Assembly: GCA_001464995.1 (NCBI GenBank)
Contig: LNEQ01000249.1
Location: forward strand, 1-43,772
From: Actinobacteria bacterium Ga0077541
GTDB taxonomy: Bacteria > Actinomycetota > Thermoleophilia > Miltoncostaeales > Miltoncostaeaceae
DNA: 43,772 nucleotides
Direction of reading: 5' to 3'
Shown: positions 1 through 6,920 of the stretch, in pieces
Layout of the letters: every line of letters begins with the position of its first letter
How positions within the stretch are numbered: the first letter of the stretch is position 1
Notes under the pieces: generated by a model
Seen by the model: the letters and a program-made list of their open reading frames with translations, nothing else
What the model was told of the DNA's origin: nothing
Databases searched by the model: none
Program-made: the position numbers and the translations under genes

Positions 1-543
1 CTCGAACGCGGGCAGGCCGTCGATGCTGCGGGCGTTCTTCGTGGCGCGGTAGGCGCTGAGGCCCTCCGGCCCGCGGTTGGTCGCCCACCGCACGAGCTGG
101 TCGCGCTCGCTCGCGAACTCCATCCGCGGCACCGCGAAGCCGCACGAATCGGCGATCCGGGTGACGTCGACGCGCACGACCGACCGGGCCCCCGGGATGT
201 CGGCGAAGTGCGCCGCGAGCGCCGCGAAGCGCGGGTCGTCGAGCGTCACCGCCTCGCCCCGCCCGTGCAGGCGCACGATCCGCGGCGGTCCGTCGAAGGC
301 GCAGAACATCAGGCAGATGCGCCCGTTGTCGCGCAGGTGCGCGACGGTCTCGGCCGCGCTCCCGGTGAGGTCGAGGTAGGCCACCTCGTGCGGGCCGAGC
401 ACGGCGAACGATCCGTCGAGCCCCTTGGGCGAGACGTTGACCATGCCGTCCACCGAGGTCGGGGCGCTCGCGACGAAGAAGAGCCGCTGCGCGCGCAGGA
501 AGCCCGCGAGGGCGTCGTCGATCTCCTGGAGCACCTTCCCCAT
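1..543 (-). CDS. Pyridoxamine 5'-phosphate oxidase-family flavin protein (3' end cut by window)
   Basis: This frame is missing from the ORF track because it runs off the window without a stop. Reading from the ATG at 543 gives 181 residues beginning MGKVLQEIDDALAGFLRAQR. The segments FFVASAPTSVDGMVNVSPKG and VAYLDLTGSAAETVAHLRDN are typical of the FMN-binding split-barrel PPOX family. The family includes FMN- or F420-dependent oxidoreductases, and the substrate cannot be told from sequence alone. Most of the protein is visible and only the C-terminus is lost. A TATCCT box 6 nt before the ATG suggests leaderless transcription. The gene is divergent from the cupin gene. The family assignment is secure; the reaction is not. 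Confidence 0.85.
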   Translation of the reverse strand, partial: MGKVLQEIDDALAGFLRAQRLFFVASAPTSVDGMVNVSPKGLDGSFAVLGPHEVAYLDLTGSAAETVAHLRDNGRICLMFCAFDGPPRIVRLHGRGEAVTLDDPRFAALAAHFADIPGARSVVRVDVTRIADSCGFAVPRMEFASERDQLVRWATNRGPEGLSAYRATKNARSIDGLPAFE

Positions 544-549
544 CGGGCG

Positions 550-565
550 AGGATAGACGTAGGCT
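550..565. promoter_or_regulatory. Divergent -10 boxes for the PPOX and cupin genes
   Basis: On the minus strand TATCCT (555-550) lies 6 nt before the ATG at 543. On the plus strand TAGGCT (560-565) lies 7 nt before the ATG at 573. Both fit TANNNT, and the spacing would put the transcription start at or next to the start codon. No clear -35 is visible. Confidence 0.45.
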
Positions 566-572
566 GCCCGCC

Positions 573-932
573 ATGGAGATCCGCTCGCGCGACGCCGCCA
601 TCCCCTTCACCACCGACGACGGCAGCACGATCCGGTCGCTGCTCGACCTCTCGAACGCCCCGGTGGCCAACCACAGCCTGGCCGAGGCGACCATCGAGGC
701 GGGCGAGGCGACCGTCCGCCACCACCACCGGGTGAGCGAGGAGATCTACTACCTCGTCGAGGGCACCGGGACGATGGAGCTGGACGGCGAGACCACGACG
801 GTCGCGGCCGGCGACGCCGTCCTGATCCCGCCGGGCGCCTGGCACCAGATCACCGCCTCGGCCGACGGCCCGGTGCGTCTCCTGTGCACCTGCTCGCCCC
901 CCTGGGCGTCGGACGACACCTACTTCTCCTAG
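573..932 (+). CDS. Small single-domain cupin protein
   Basis: A 119-residue protein made of one cupin_2 barrel. Motif 1 is visible as HHHRVSEEIYYLVEGTG, supplying the His and Glu metal ligands, and motif 2 as PPGAWHQI, supplying the last His. A bound divalent metal is therefore likely. Such small cupins include isomerases, dioxygenases and sugar-binding sensors, and nothing here picks one. No Shine-Dalgarno precedes the ATG; a TAGGCT box 7 nt upstream suggests a leaderless mRNA. The gene is divergent from the flavin protein and upstream of mqnD. Confidence 0.85.
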   Translation: MEIRSRDAAIPFTTDDGSTIRSLLDLSNAPVANHSLAEATIEAGEATVRHHHRVSEEIYYLVEGTGTMELDGETTTVAAGDAVLIPPGAWHQITASADGPVRLLCTCSPPWASDDTYFS

Positions 933-958
933 GGACGAGTGACCGGCCCGATGCGGGC

Positions 959-964
959 TAGGAT
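959..964 (+). promoter_or_regulatory. Possible -10 box for the mqnD operon
   Basis: TAGGAT matches TANNNT and lies 33 nt before the GTG of the mqnD-like gene, which has its own GGAGG ribosome-binding site at about 985-991. No convincing -35 is visible. Confidence 0.3.
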
Positions 965-997
965 CCACGAGTACGTCCACCCGCCGGAGGAGCCCGA

Positions 998-1852
998 GTG
1001 CCCGACCGCCTGATCCGTCTGGGGCACAGCCCGGACCCCGATGACGCCTTCATGTTCCACGCCCTCGCCGACGAGCTGATCCCGACGGACGGCTTCCGGT
1101 TCGAGCACGTGCTGCGCGACATCGAGACGCTCAACGACTGGGCCAAGGAGGGGCGCCTCGAGGTGACGGCGGTGTCGATCCACGCCTACGCCTACCTCTC
1201 CGACACGTACCGGCTGCTGCCGCACGGCGCCTCGATGGGCGAGCAGTACGGCCCGATGGTCGTCGTGAGAGACGAGGCGAGGATCGAGCCCGCCGAGCTG
1301 CCGAACCTGAGGGTGGCGATCCCCGGCGTGCTGACGAGCGCCTTCCTCGAGCTCCAGCTCGCCGTCGGCCGCATCGCCGACCCGGTGATCGTGCCGTTCG
1401 ACAGGATCCTCGACGTCGTCGAGGCGGGAGAGGTGGACGCGGGCCTGGTGATCCACGAGGGCCAGCTCACCTACCAGACCCAGGGCCTGCGCTCGATCAT
1501 CGACCTCGGCGAGTGGTGGCACGAGCTGACCGGCGGCCTGCCGCTGCCGCTCGGCGGCAACGCGGTGCGACGCGATCTGGACGAGGGCGACACGATGCCC
1601 CGCCTGTCGCGCATCCTGCGCGACTCGATCGCGTACGGCCTCGAGCACCGCCAGGCGGCGCTCGCCTACGCCGAGGGCTTCGGCCGCGGCCTCGACCGCG
1701 GGCTGGCCGACCGCTTCGTGGGCATGTACGTCAACGACCGCACCCTCGACTACGGCGACGACGGCAAGGCCGCCGTGGCCGAGCTGCTGCGCCGCGGGCA
1801 CGAGGCGGGGCTGATCGACCGCGCGCCGGTCGTGGACTTCGTCGAGGATTGA
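998..1852 (+). CDS. mqnD: MqnD-like enzyme, putative 1,4-dihydroxy-6-naphthoate synthase
   Basis: A 284-residue protein starting at a GTG behind GGAGG. The N-terminus (LGHSPDPDDAFMFHAL), the DIETLN segment and GASMGEQYGPMVVV are hallmarks of the MqnA/MqnD periplasmic-binding-protein-like fold. The HSPDPDDAFMF variant resembles MqnD more than MqnA. MqnD converts cyclic dehypoxanthine futalosine to 1,4-dihydroxy-6-naphthoate in the cytoplasmic futalosine route to menaquinone. No other mqn gene lies in the window, so the step assignment rests on sequence style only. The 3' end overlaps a small Cys-rich gene by 4 nt, implying translational coupling. The family is secure; MqnD versus a paralogue is less so. 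Confidence 0.75.
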   Translation: MPDRLIRLGHSPDPDDAFMFHALADELIPTDGFRFEHVLRDIETLNDWAKEGRLEVTAVSIHAYAYLSDTYRLLPHGASMGEQYGPMVVVRDEARIEPAELPNLRVAIPGVLTSAFLELQLAVGRIADPVIVPFDRILDVVEAGEVDAGLVIHEGQLTYQTQGLRSIIDLGEWWHELTGGLPLPLGGNAVRRDLDEGDTMPRLSRILRDSIAYGLEHRQAALAYAEGFGRGLDRGLADRFVGMYVNDRTLDYGDDGKAAVAELLRRGHEAGLIDRAPVVDFVED

Positions 1853-2271
1853 CGCGCGACTGGCAGGCGGAGATCGACGCCTGGACGGAGCGCTTCCGCT
1901 CCGTCCCGGACCCGCCCGAGCCGTTCGCGACCGCGCTGCGCGACGGCTGGACCGAGGAGGCGCGGGCGGCGCTCGCAGCCGGGGCCGAGGAGTACGCCGC
2001 CCGCCACGCGGCGTGGATCGGCCAGATCGGCGGCGCGGGCGAGGACCTGGTGCGGCTCGACTGCAGGAACGGCTCGTGCGGGGTGTGCGTGAAGTACTGC
2101 GGGAGCGCCTACACCCTCACCGGTGAGACCGAGGGGCTCCCTCCCCCGCCCCCGCTGCCGATCTGCCCCGCCTGCCGGCACACGCTCAACCTGCTGACGC
2201 CCTTCTTCATGCAGAGCCTCGGCGTGGACCTCGACGATCTGATCGCGGAGTCGCAGCCCTTCGTCGACTGA
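1849..2271 (+). CDS. Small Cys-rich putative metal-binding protein coupled to mqnD
   Basis: The ORF track runs this frame back to 1513 inside mqnD, but only the part after the mqnD stop looks like protein. TTG at 1849 overlaps the mqnD stop TGA, giving 140 residues. A charged helical N-terminal half (res ~1-60) is followed by LDCRNGSCGVCVKYC (about res 65-79) and, after a PPPPP stretch, ICPACRH. The six cysteines (CxxxxCxxCxxxC plus CxxC) suggest a zinc or Fe-S site. I do not recognise the family. Tight coupling to mqnD suggests a role with that enzyme or in redox metabolism, but this is only inference. Confidence 0.7.
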   Translation: MTRDWQAEIDAWTERFRSVPDPPEPFATALRDGWTEEARAALAAGAEEYAARHAAWIGQIGGAGEDLVRLDCRNGSCGVCVKYCGSAYTLTGETEGLPPPPPLPICPACRHTLNLLTPFFMQSLGVDLDDLIAESQPFVD

Positions 2272-2281
2272 CCGCGCCGGG

Positions 2282-2947
2282 TCACTCCACGTGCACGGCG
2301 TGCGCGGCGGCCGGCGGCACGTCGACCACGCGCTCCCCGCCGACGCGCACGGAGATCGGGCCGCCGAAGGGCGAGTGCCCCAGCACCTCGACGCGGACGT
2401 CCGGCACCAGCCCGCGCTCGGCGAGGAACCGCAGCAGGGCGTCGTCGCGGTCGTCGACCCGCCCGACCACCGCGGCCGCGCCCTCGGCCAGCTCGGAGAG
2501 CCGCCGCGAGGGGGTGACGGCCACCTTCCCGGTGCTCGTCGGTATCGGGTGGCCGTGCGGATCGCGCTCGGGGTGCCCGAGGGCCTCGGCGATGCGGTCG
2601 GCGAGCGCGCCCGAGACGTGGTGCTCGAGCACCTCGGCCTCGCGGTGGACCTCGTCCCACGACATCCCGAGGCGTGTGGCGAGGTAGGTCTCGAGGAGCC
2701 GGTGGTGGCGGATCACCTCGAGGGCGGCCGTGCGGCCGGCCTCGGTCAGCTCCACGCCCTGGCGCTTCACCTGCACCGCGTAGCCGAGGGTGTCGAGCTT
2801 CTTGAGCATGTTGCTGGCCGACGCGGTGGTGACCGCGAGGGCCTCCGCCACCTGGGAGGTCGTCACCGGCCCCTGGACCTCGGCCATCTCGTCCAGCTGA
2901 TAGATCGCCTTCAGGTAGTCCTGAACGGCGGGGCTCGGCCGATCCAC
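2282..2947 (-). CDS. DtxR/MntR-family metal-dependent transcriptional regulator
   Basis: The track ORF extends to 3334, but the conserved protein begins at GTG 2947 behind GAGGAG, giving 221 residues. An N-terminal winged helix (res ~5-65, QDYLKAIYQL and VTTSQVAEALAVTTASASNML) is followed by the metal-binding dimerisation domain (HHRLLETYLATRLGMSWDEV, EAEVLEHHVS). The C-terminal FeoA/SH3-like domain (res ~150-221) ends VVDVPPAAAHAVHVE. The length fits the three-domain IdeR/DtxR type. It probably represses iron- or manganese-responsive genes, and the metal is not decidable here. No operator was identified. It is divergent from the Crp-like gene. Confidence 0.9.
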   Translation of the reverse strand: MDRPSPAVQDYLKAIYQLDEMAEVQGPVTTSQVAEALAVTTASASNMLKKLDTLGYAVQVKRQGVELTEAGRTAALEVIRHHRLLETYLATRLGMSWDEVHREAEVLEHHVSGALADRIAEALGHPERDPHGHPIPTSTGKVAVTPSRRLSELAEGAAAVVGRVDDRDDALLRFLAERGLVPDVRVEVLGHSPFGGPISVRVGGERVVDVPPAAAHAVHVE

Positions 2948-2975
2948 TGACTCACTCCTCGCCGGGTCGCGCCCG

Positions 2976-2981
2976 ATCGTA
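2976..2981 (-). promoter_or_regulatory. Possible -10 box for the DtxR-type gene
   Basis: On the minus strand TACGAT lies 28 nt before the GTG at 2947, leaving room for the GAGGAG ribosome-binding site. No clear -35 is seen. Confidence 0.3.
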
Positions 2982-3039
2982 CCTCGCGAGGGCACGGCGG
3001 GGGATTGAGGCCGCGCAGAGCGGGCATCACCGAGACATC

Positions 3040-3068
3040 TTGCATCCGTTCTTAGCGCCCCATAACAA
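3040..3068 (+). promoter_or_regulatory. Possible promoter for the Crp/Fnr-like gene
   Basis: TTGCAT (3040-3045), a 17-nt spacer and TAACAA (3063-3068) precede the ATG at 3090 in an unusually AT-rich patch for this genome. The match is by eye only. Confidence 0.3.
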
Positions 3069-3089
3069 ACGGGTGCCAGAGTCCCCGCA

Positions 3090-3842
3090 ATGGCAACCGC
3101 CCTCTCAGAGCTCCGCCAGGACGGCCTTCGGGGCTCCGGCATCCGAGGCGGTGGTCGTATCGACCTGACCCGCATGGATCTGTTCGCCGGGCTGCCCGAG
3201 CGGGACCTGACGCTCCTCGACAGCCGCCTGCCCCTGGTGCGGTGGCCGCGCGGCGCGTCGATGCCCGAGCCGCTCAGCCGGCCGGACCACCTCTTCGTGG
3301 TGCGCGACGGCCGCCTGGCCCTCTTCGAGAGCACCGCCCCGGGTCACGAGATCATGATCTCGCTGCTCGATGCCGGCGCGATCTACTCGACCCTCGGCTC
3401 GGCGCCCGCCTCGAGCGTGTCGGCGCTCGAGGACTCGGCCGTCTCGCCCCTGTCGGGCCGCGCGGTGGAGGGCCTCATCGCCCGCTACCCGCGCCTCGGG
3501 CGCAACCTGGCCGAGCTGCTTTCGGATCGTGTGGCCATGCTGCGCGAGACCGTCGCCCTGGTCAGCGAGATGCGCGTCGAGGACCGGCTGCGCGCGCGCC
3601 TGCACCAGCTCGCCGACCGCTTCGGCGTGGCGACGCGCGCGGGCATCGAACTGCGGCTCGAGCTGACCCACGCGCAATGGGCATCATTGGTCGGTGCCTC
3701 CCGCGAAGCCGTCACAACCGCCTTCAGCAAGCTCCGGGCCAGCGGCTCGGTCGAGATGGAGGGTCGCTCCATCACCATTCCCTGGGAGGTCGTGCGCGCG
3801 CGCGAGGAGGCTCTCAGCCTCGCCGCCGCCCAGAACCTCTAG
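3090..3842 (+). CDS. Crp/Fnr-family transcriptional regulator
   Basis: A 250-residue protein. Residues ~30-145 form a cyclic-nucleotide-binding-like beta-roll (MDLFAGLPERDLTLLDSRL, LFVVRDGRLALFE). A long dimerisation helix (LAELLSDRVAMLRETVALVSEM) leads to a C-terminal winged helix (res ~175-235) with the recognition helix in ASREAVTTAFSKLRASG. The typical cAMP phosphate-binding signature (GExxxxRxA) is not seen, so the ligand is unlikely to be ordinary cAMP. There are no four N-terminal cysteines for an Fnr cluster. The target genes are unknown. It is divergent from the DtxR-type gene. Confidence 0.85.
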   Translation: MATALSELRQDGLRGSGIRGGGRIDLTRMDLFAGLPERDLTLLDSRLPLVRWPRGASMPEPLSRPDHLFVVRDGRLALFESTAPGHEIMISLLDAGAIYSTLGSAPASSVSALEDSAVSPLSGRAVEGLIARYPRLGRNLAELLSDRVAMLRETVALVSEMRVEDRLRARLHQLADRFGVATRAGIELRLELTHAQWASLVGASREAVTTAFSKLRASGSVEMEGRSITIPWEVVRAREEALSLAAAQNL

Positions 3843-3891
3843 GGGGGCGCGTGCGGGGCTCGTCCTCGCGCTGCTCCTGCCGGCGCCCGCC

Positions 3892-4611
3892 GTGGGCGCC
3901 GTGCCCGAGGTCCACGACGCCGTCCTCGGCCGCTCGGCCGAGGGACGGCAGATCCACGTCACCCGGATCGGCGACCCCACCGCGGCGGTCCGCGTGCTGG
4001 TGGTCGGATCGATCCACGGCAACGAGCCGGCCGGCACGGCGGTGGTGGCCGAGCTGCGCCGGCGGCCGGGGAGCCTGCCCGCCGACACGGCGCTGTGGCT
4101 GATCCGCGACCTCAACCCCGACGGGGCGGCCGCCGGCACCCGCCAGAACGCGCGCGGGGTCGATCTCAACCGCAACTTCCCCCACGGCTGGGTGGCCCAG
4201 GGATCGCCGGGCGACACCTTCCACTCCGGGGCGCGACCGCTCTCGGAGCCCGAGTCGCGCCTCGCGGCGCGATTCACGGCGCGGCTGAGGCCGGCCGTGA
4301 CCATCTGGTACCACCAGGCCCTGCGCCTGGTGGATCTCGGCACCGTCGCCGACCGGCGCATCCCCTGGCGCTACGCCCGCGCGTCGGGCCTTCCGGCCGC
4401 GCGCCTCGGCTACCTGCCCGGCGTCGCGACGCGCTGGCAGAACCGCGTGTCCGCGCGCGGGGGGAGCGCCTTCGTGGTGGAGCTGCCGGCCGGGCCGCTC
4501 GACCGCACGTCCGTCCGCCGCCACGCGGGCGCCGTGCGGGCCGCCGCGCTGCAGGCGCGCGCCGGCCGATCCCCTGGTCCGGACCGCACGTCCGCGCGTA
4601 CTGTGAGGTGA
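3892..4611 (+). CDS. Secreted M14-family zinc carboxypeptidase (MpaA-like); leader probably frameshifted
   Basis: The catalytic domain shows the M14 signature: HGNE zinc ligands, RDLNPDG, NARGVDLNRNFP for substrate binding, WYHQ with the third zinc ligand, and FVVELP with the catalytic Glu. MpaA-like enzymes trim murein peptides, so a role in cell-wall peptide turnover is plausible. The first canonical in-frame start is GTG 3892, but in-frame residues just upstream (GLVLALLLPAPAVGA) look like a signal peptide with no start. GTG 3851, behind AGGGGGG, would supply MRG if the GGGG at 3855-3858 had one more G. The alternative ATG 3694 would overlap the crp gene by about 150 nt. The stop overlaps the gpx ATG. 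Confidence 0.75.
   Translation: MGAVPEVHDAVLGRSAEGRQIHVTRIGDPTAAVRVLVVGSIHGNEPAGTAVVAELRRRPGSLPADTALWLIRDLNPDGAAAGTRQNARGVDLNRNFPHGWVAQGSPGDTFHSGARPLSEPESRLAARFTARLRPAVTIWYHQALRLVDLGTVADRRIPWRYARASGLPAARLGYLPGVATRWQNRVSARGGSAFVVELPAGPLDRTSVRRHAGAVRAAALQARAGRSPGPDRTSARTVR
4599..4604 (+). promoter_or_regulatory. Possible leaderless -10 box for gpx
   Basis: TACTGT lies 6 nt before the ATG at 4611, inside the end of the carboxypeptidase gene. It could give gpx its own leaderless transcript as well as operon expression. Confidence 0.3.
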
Positions 4612-5258
4612 TGGCGATCCCACTCCCCCGCCGCTCCGGCGCCGCCCTCGCCCTGGCGGCCTGCAGCCTCGCGCTGGCCGGCTGCGGGGGCTCGGAGCCG
4701 GAGGGCACGGGCGCGGCCGCCGCCCCGGCCGCCGGGGTCGCCACGACGCCCGCGGCCGACCGGGGCCCGAGCCTGCTGCGCGGCCGGATCGAGATGATCG
4801 ACGGCTCCACCCTCCCGCTCGGGCGGCTGCGGGGCCGCGTGGTGCTCGCGGTCAACACCGCCAGCCGCTGCGGCTACACGCCGCAGTTCGAGGCGCTCGA
4901 GGCGCTGCACGAGAGCCGGGCCGGGGACGGCCTCGCCGTGATCGGCTTCCCCAGCAACGACTTCCGCCAGGAGCTGACGGCCGACGGGGAGATCGCCGAC
5001 TTCTGCCGGCTCAACTACGGGGTGAGCTTCCCCATGGCCGCGAGCTCGCGCGTGACCGGGCAGGGCGCCAACCCGCTGTTCGCCGCGATCGCGGCGCGCC
5101 CGGGGCCGGCGGGGGAACCGCCGGACTGGAACTTCGGGAAGTACCTGCTGGACCGCTCGGGACGGCTGGTGGCGCGGTTCCCGTCGTCCGTCGAGCCGGA
5201 CGATCCCGCGCTGCTGTCGGCGGTCGACGCGCTCCTCACGGAGGAGCGGGACCTCTGA
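4611..5258 (+). CDS. Lipoprotein glutathione peroxidase-family thiol peroxidase
   Basis: A 215-residue protein. The N-terminal lipoprotein signal (ALALAACSLALAGC, res ~11-24) implies export and lipid anchoring. The peroxidase domain has the peroxidatic Cys in VNTASRCGYTPQ, a Gln in FRQE, the resolving-type Cys in ADFCRLNYGVSFPM and the WNF motif. The active site is Cys, not selenocysteine. The usual FPCNQF block reads FPSNDF, so one commonly conserved Cys is Ser; that Cys is dispensable in characterised homologues. It likely reduces peroxides outside the membrane with a thioredoxin-like donor rather than glutathione. The start overlaps the carboxypeptidase stop. Confidence 0.9.
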   Translation: MAIPLPRRSGAALALAACSLALAGCGGSEPEGTGAAAAPAAGVATTPAADRGPSLLRGRIEMIDGSTLPLGRLRGRVVLAVNTASRCGYTPQFEALEALHESRAGDGLAVIGFPSNDFRQELTADGEIADFCRLNYGVSFPMAASSRVTGQGANPLFAAIAARPGPAGEPPDWNFGKYLLDRSGRLVARFPSSVEPDDPALLSAVDALLTEERDL

Positions 5259-5289
5259 GGACCGGCCGCCGCGTGCCGGCGGCCGGTCC
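5259..5289. terminator. Strong hairpin between converging genes
   Basis: GGACCGGCCGCC and GGCGGCCGGTCC form a perfect 12-bp stem with a 7-nt loop directly after the gpx stop. There is no T-tract. The hairpin sits between gpx and the convergent microprotein gene and could stop transcription both ways. Confidence 0.5.
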
Positions 5290-5301
5290 CCGGGGCTCGA
5301 G

Positions 5302-5400
5302 CTAGCGGCGGATCCAGGTCGCGGCGACGGCGCCGTTGGCGGCGACGAGCATGGCGAGAGCGGCACCGGCCACGTAGAGGGCGGTGAGGTTGCGACGCAT
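5302..5400 (-). CDS. 32-residue hydrophobic membrane microprotein
   Basis: Too short for the ORF track. ATG at 5400 to TAG at 5302 encodes a peptide starting MRRNLTALYVAGAALAMLVA and ending TWIRR: a basic N-terminus, one ~20-residue hydrophobic segment and a basic tail. This suits a single-pass inner-membrane peptide. AAAGG lies 9 nt upstream. A sigma28-like promoter (5458-5484) and a leader hairpin precede it, and a strong hairpin follows it. These signals argue for a real gene although 32 codons alone prove little. I recognise no family. Confidence 0.55.
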   Translation of the reverse strand: MRRNLTALYVAGAALAMLVAANGAVAATWIRR

Positions 5401-5457
5401 GTGGTGTAACCTTTCGACGGAGGGGGACAGTCCGGTGTGAGGCCCGGCTTGCCCCCT

Positions 5458-5484
5458 CTATCGGTGTCCGGGATCGGTTCCTTA
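5458..5484 (-). promoter_or_regulatory. Sigma28/WhiG-like promoter upstream of the microprotein
   Basis: On the minus strand TAAG, 15 nt, ACCGATAG resembles the FliA/WhiG consensus TAAA-N15-GCCGATAA. The leader to the ATG at 5400 contains a GGGGG...CCCCC hairpin. A similar site precedes the surface protein at 31483-31510. Confidence 0.35.
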
Positions 5485-5525
5485 CGGATGCGGACGCGTA
5501 TGTACTGGCGCTTTCACCGCTCCGG

Positions 5526-6602
5526 ATGACGACACGGCTCACACAGGCGCTCGGTGTGCGCCACCCGATCGTGCTCGCGGGCATGGCGGGCGGGCCGACC
5601 ACGCCCGAGCTGGTCGCGGCCGTCTCCGACGCCGGGGGCCTCGGTACGTTCGGCCTCACGGGGATGAGCCTCGACGCCGTGCGCGAGGCCGTCGGGCGGG
5701 CGTGCGCGCTGACCTCCGCGCCGGTCGCGATCAACGTCCTGGTGGCCCCCGCGACTCCGCCCGATCCGTCCGCCCCCGACCCCCGCGCCGTGCTCGCCCC
5801 GTTGCGGGCGGAGCTCGGCATGCCCGAGGCCCCGTCCGCGCCGCCGCCGGCGGCCACGCCGCAGGAACTGGTGGCGGCGGGCCTCGAGGCCGGTGCGCGC
5901 GTCGTCAGCGTGGGCCTCGGCGACCCGGGGGTGGTGGCGCACCTCGCGCGCGGGGCCGGGGCGCCGCTGATGGCGATGGCCTCATCGGTGGAGGACGCGG
6001 TCCGGGCGGTGGACTCCGGCGCCGACGTGATCGTCGCCCAGGGCTCGGAGGCCGGCGGCCACCGCTCGACCTTCCATGTGCCCGAGGACGGGGTCGTGCC
6101 CCTGGTGGGGACGTTCGCGCTGGTGCCGCAGGTCGTGGCGGCGCTGGACGTCCCGGTGGTCGCGGCCGGGGCGGTGATGAACGGCCGGGGGCTGGCGGCC
6201 GCGCTGGCGCTCGGGGCCGACGGGGTCCAGATGGGCACCCGCTTCCTGGTCGCGACCGAGAGCGGCGCGCCCGAGGGCTACCGCCGCCGGGTGCGCACCG
6301 CGCGCGACACCGACACGGTGGTGACGCGGGCGGTCTCCGGGCGGCCGGCGAGGGGGATCCGGAACCGCCTGATCACGACGCTGGAGGCCGCCGGTCCGCC
6401 CGCGCTCGGCTACCCGGCCCAGGCCGGCGCGACGGCCGGCGTGCGCGCCGCCGCGGCGGCGGCCGACGACCCCGAGATGATCGCGCTCTGGGCCGGACAG
6501 GCGGCCGGGCTCTCGGGCTCCGGGCAATCGGCCCGCGAGATCATCGAGGAGGTCGTCGCGGAGGCCGAGGCCGTCATCCGGGGGCTCGCCCGGGGGCTCT
6601 GA
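5526..6602 (+). CDS. Nitronate monooxygenase-family FMN enzyme
   Basis: A 358-residue TIM-barrel protein. The N-terminus (HPIVLAGMAGG) and ELVAAVSDAGGLGTFG match the 2-nitropropane dioxygenase / nitronate monooxygenase family, as do QGSEAGGH and GAVMNGRGLAAALALGADGVQMGTRF. It would use FMN and oxygen to oxidise alkyl nitronates, although related proteins include FabK-type enoyl reductases; the QGSEAGGH motif favours nitronate monooxygenase. It is a single-gene unit and a long hairpin follows its stop. Confidence 0.85.
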   Translation: MTTRLTQALGVRHPIVLAGMAGGPTTPELVAAVSDAGGLGTFGLTGMSLDAVREAVGRACALTSAPVAINVLVAPATPPDPSAPDPRAVLAPLRAELGMPEAPSAPPPAATPQELVAAGLEAGARVVSVGLGDPGVVAHLARGAGAPLMAMASSVEDAVRAVDSGADVIVAQGSEAGGHRSTFHVPEDGVVPLVGTFALVPQVVAALDVPVVAAGAVMNGRGLAAALALGADGVQMGTRFLVATESGAPEGYRRRVRTARDTDTVVTRAVSGRPARGIRNRLITTLEAAGPPALGYPAQAGATAGVRAAAAAADDPEMIALWAGQAAGLSGSGQSAREIIEEVVAEAEAVIRGLARGL

Positions 6603-6629
6603 GCCCGGGCGCCGCCCGTTGCCTACGTC

Positions 6630-6673
6630 CGCGAGACGGTGGGGCCGGCCTCCCGACGGCCCCACCGTTCGCG
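6630..6673. terminator. Bidirectional terminator-like hairpin
   Basis: CGCGA-g-ACGGTGGGGCC pairs with GGCCCCACCGT-TCGCG around an 11-nt loop, a stem of about 16 bp with one bulge. It lies between the converging nitronate monooxygenase and membrane-protein genes. No T-tract follows. Confidence 0.55.
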
Positions 6674-6680
6674 GGTCCCA

Positions 6681-6920
6681 TCACCCGCGCGGCAGCCCGG
6701 GTGCGGGCTCGTCCGCCGCCCCGTCGTGCGGGGAGGCGATCTTGGGGAGCGCGATCACCACGAGGGCGATCCCGCCGAGGACGCACGCGGCGGCGGTGAC
6801 CAGCCAGCCGTAGCGCCCGCCCTCATCGGTCAGGCTCATGAGCACGACCCTCACGAGCAGCGCGCCGCCGGCCAGCAGCAGGGCCAGGCCGGCCGGAGGG
6901 GCGAGGCGGCGCCGGATCAT
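6681..6920 (-). CDS. Small two-helix membrane protein
   Basis: A 79-residue protein from ATG 6920, which overlaps the upstream regulator's stop as ATGA. This start is preferred over the longer track ORF to 6956. Two hydrophobic helices are visible (PPAGLALLLAGGALLVRVVL and WLVTAAACVLGGIALVVIAL), joined by a short charged loop, with a Pro/Asp-rich C-terminal tail. I do not recognise a family. Coupling to the LuxR gene suggests co-expression. Confidence 0.65.
   Translation of the reverse strand: MIRRRLAPPAGLALLLAGGALLVRVVLMSLTDEGGRYGWLVTAAACVLGGIALVVIALPKIASPHDGAADEPAPGLPRG

Noticed and set aside
4611-5258. Selenoprotein glutathione peroxidase
   Set aside because: The active-site codon is an ordinary Cys codon and no in-frame TGA is present.
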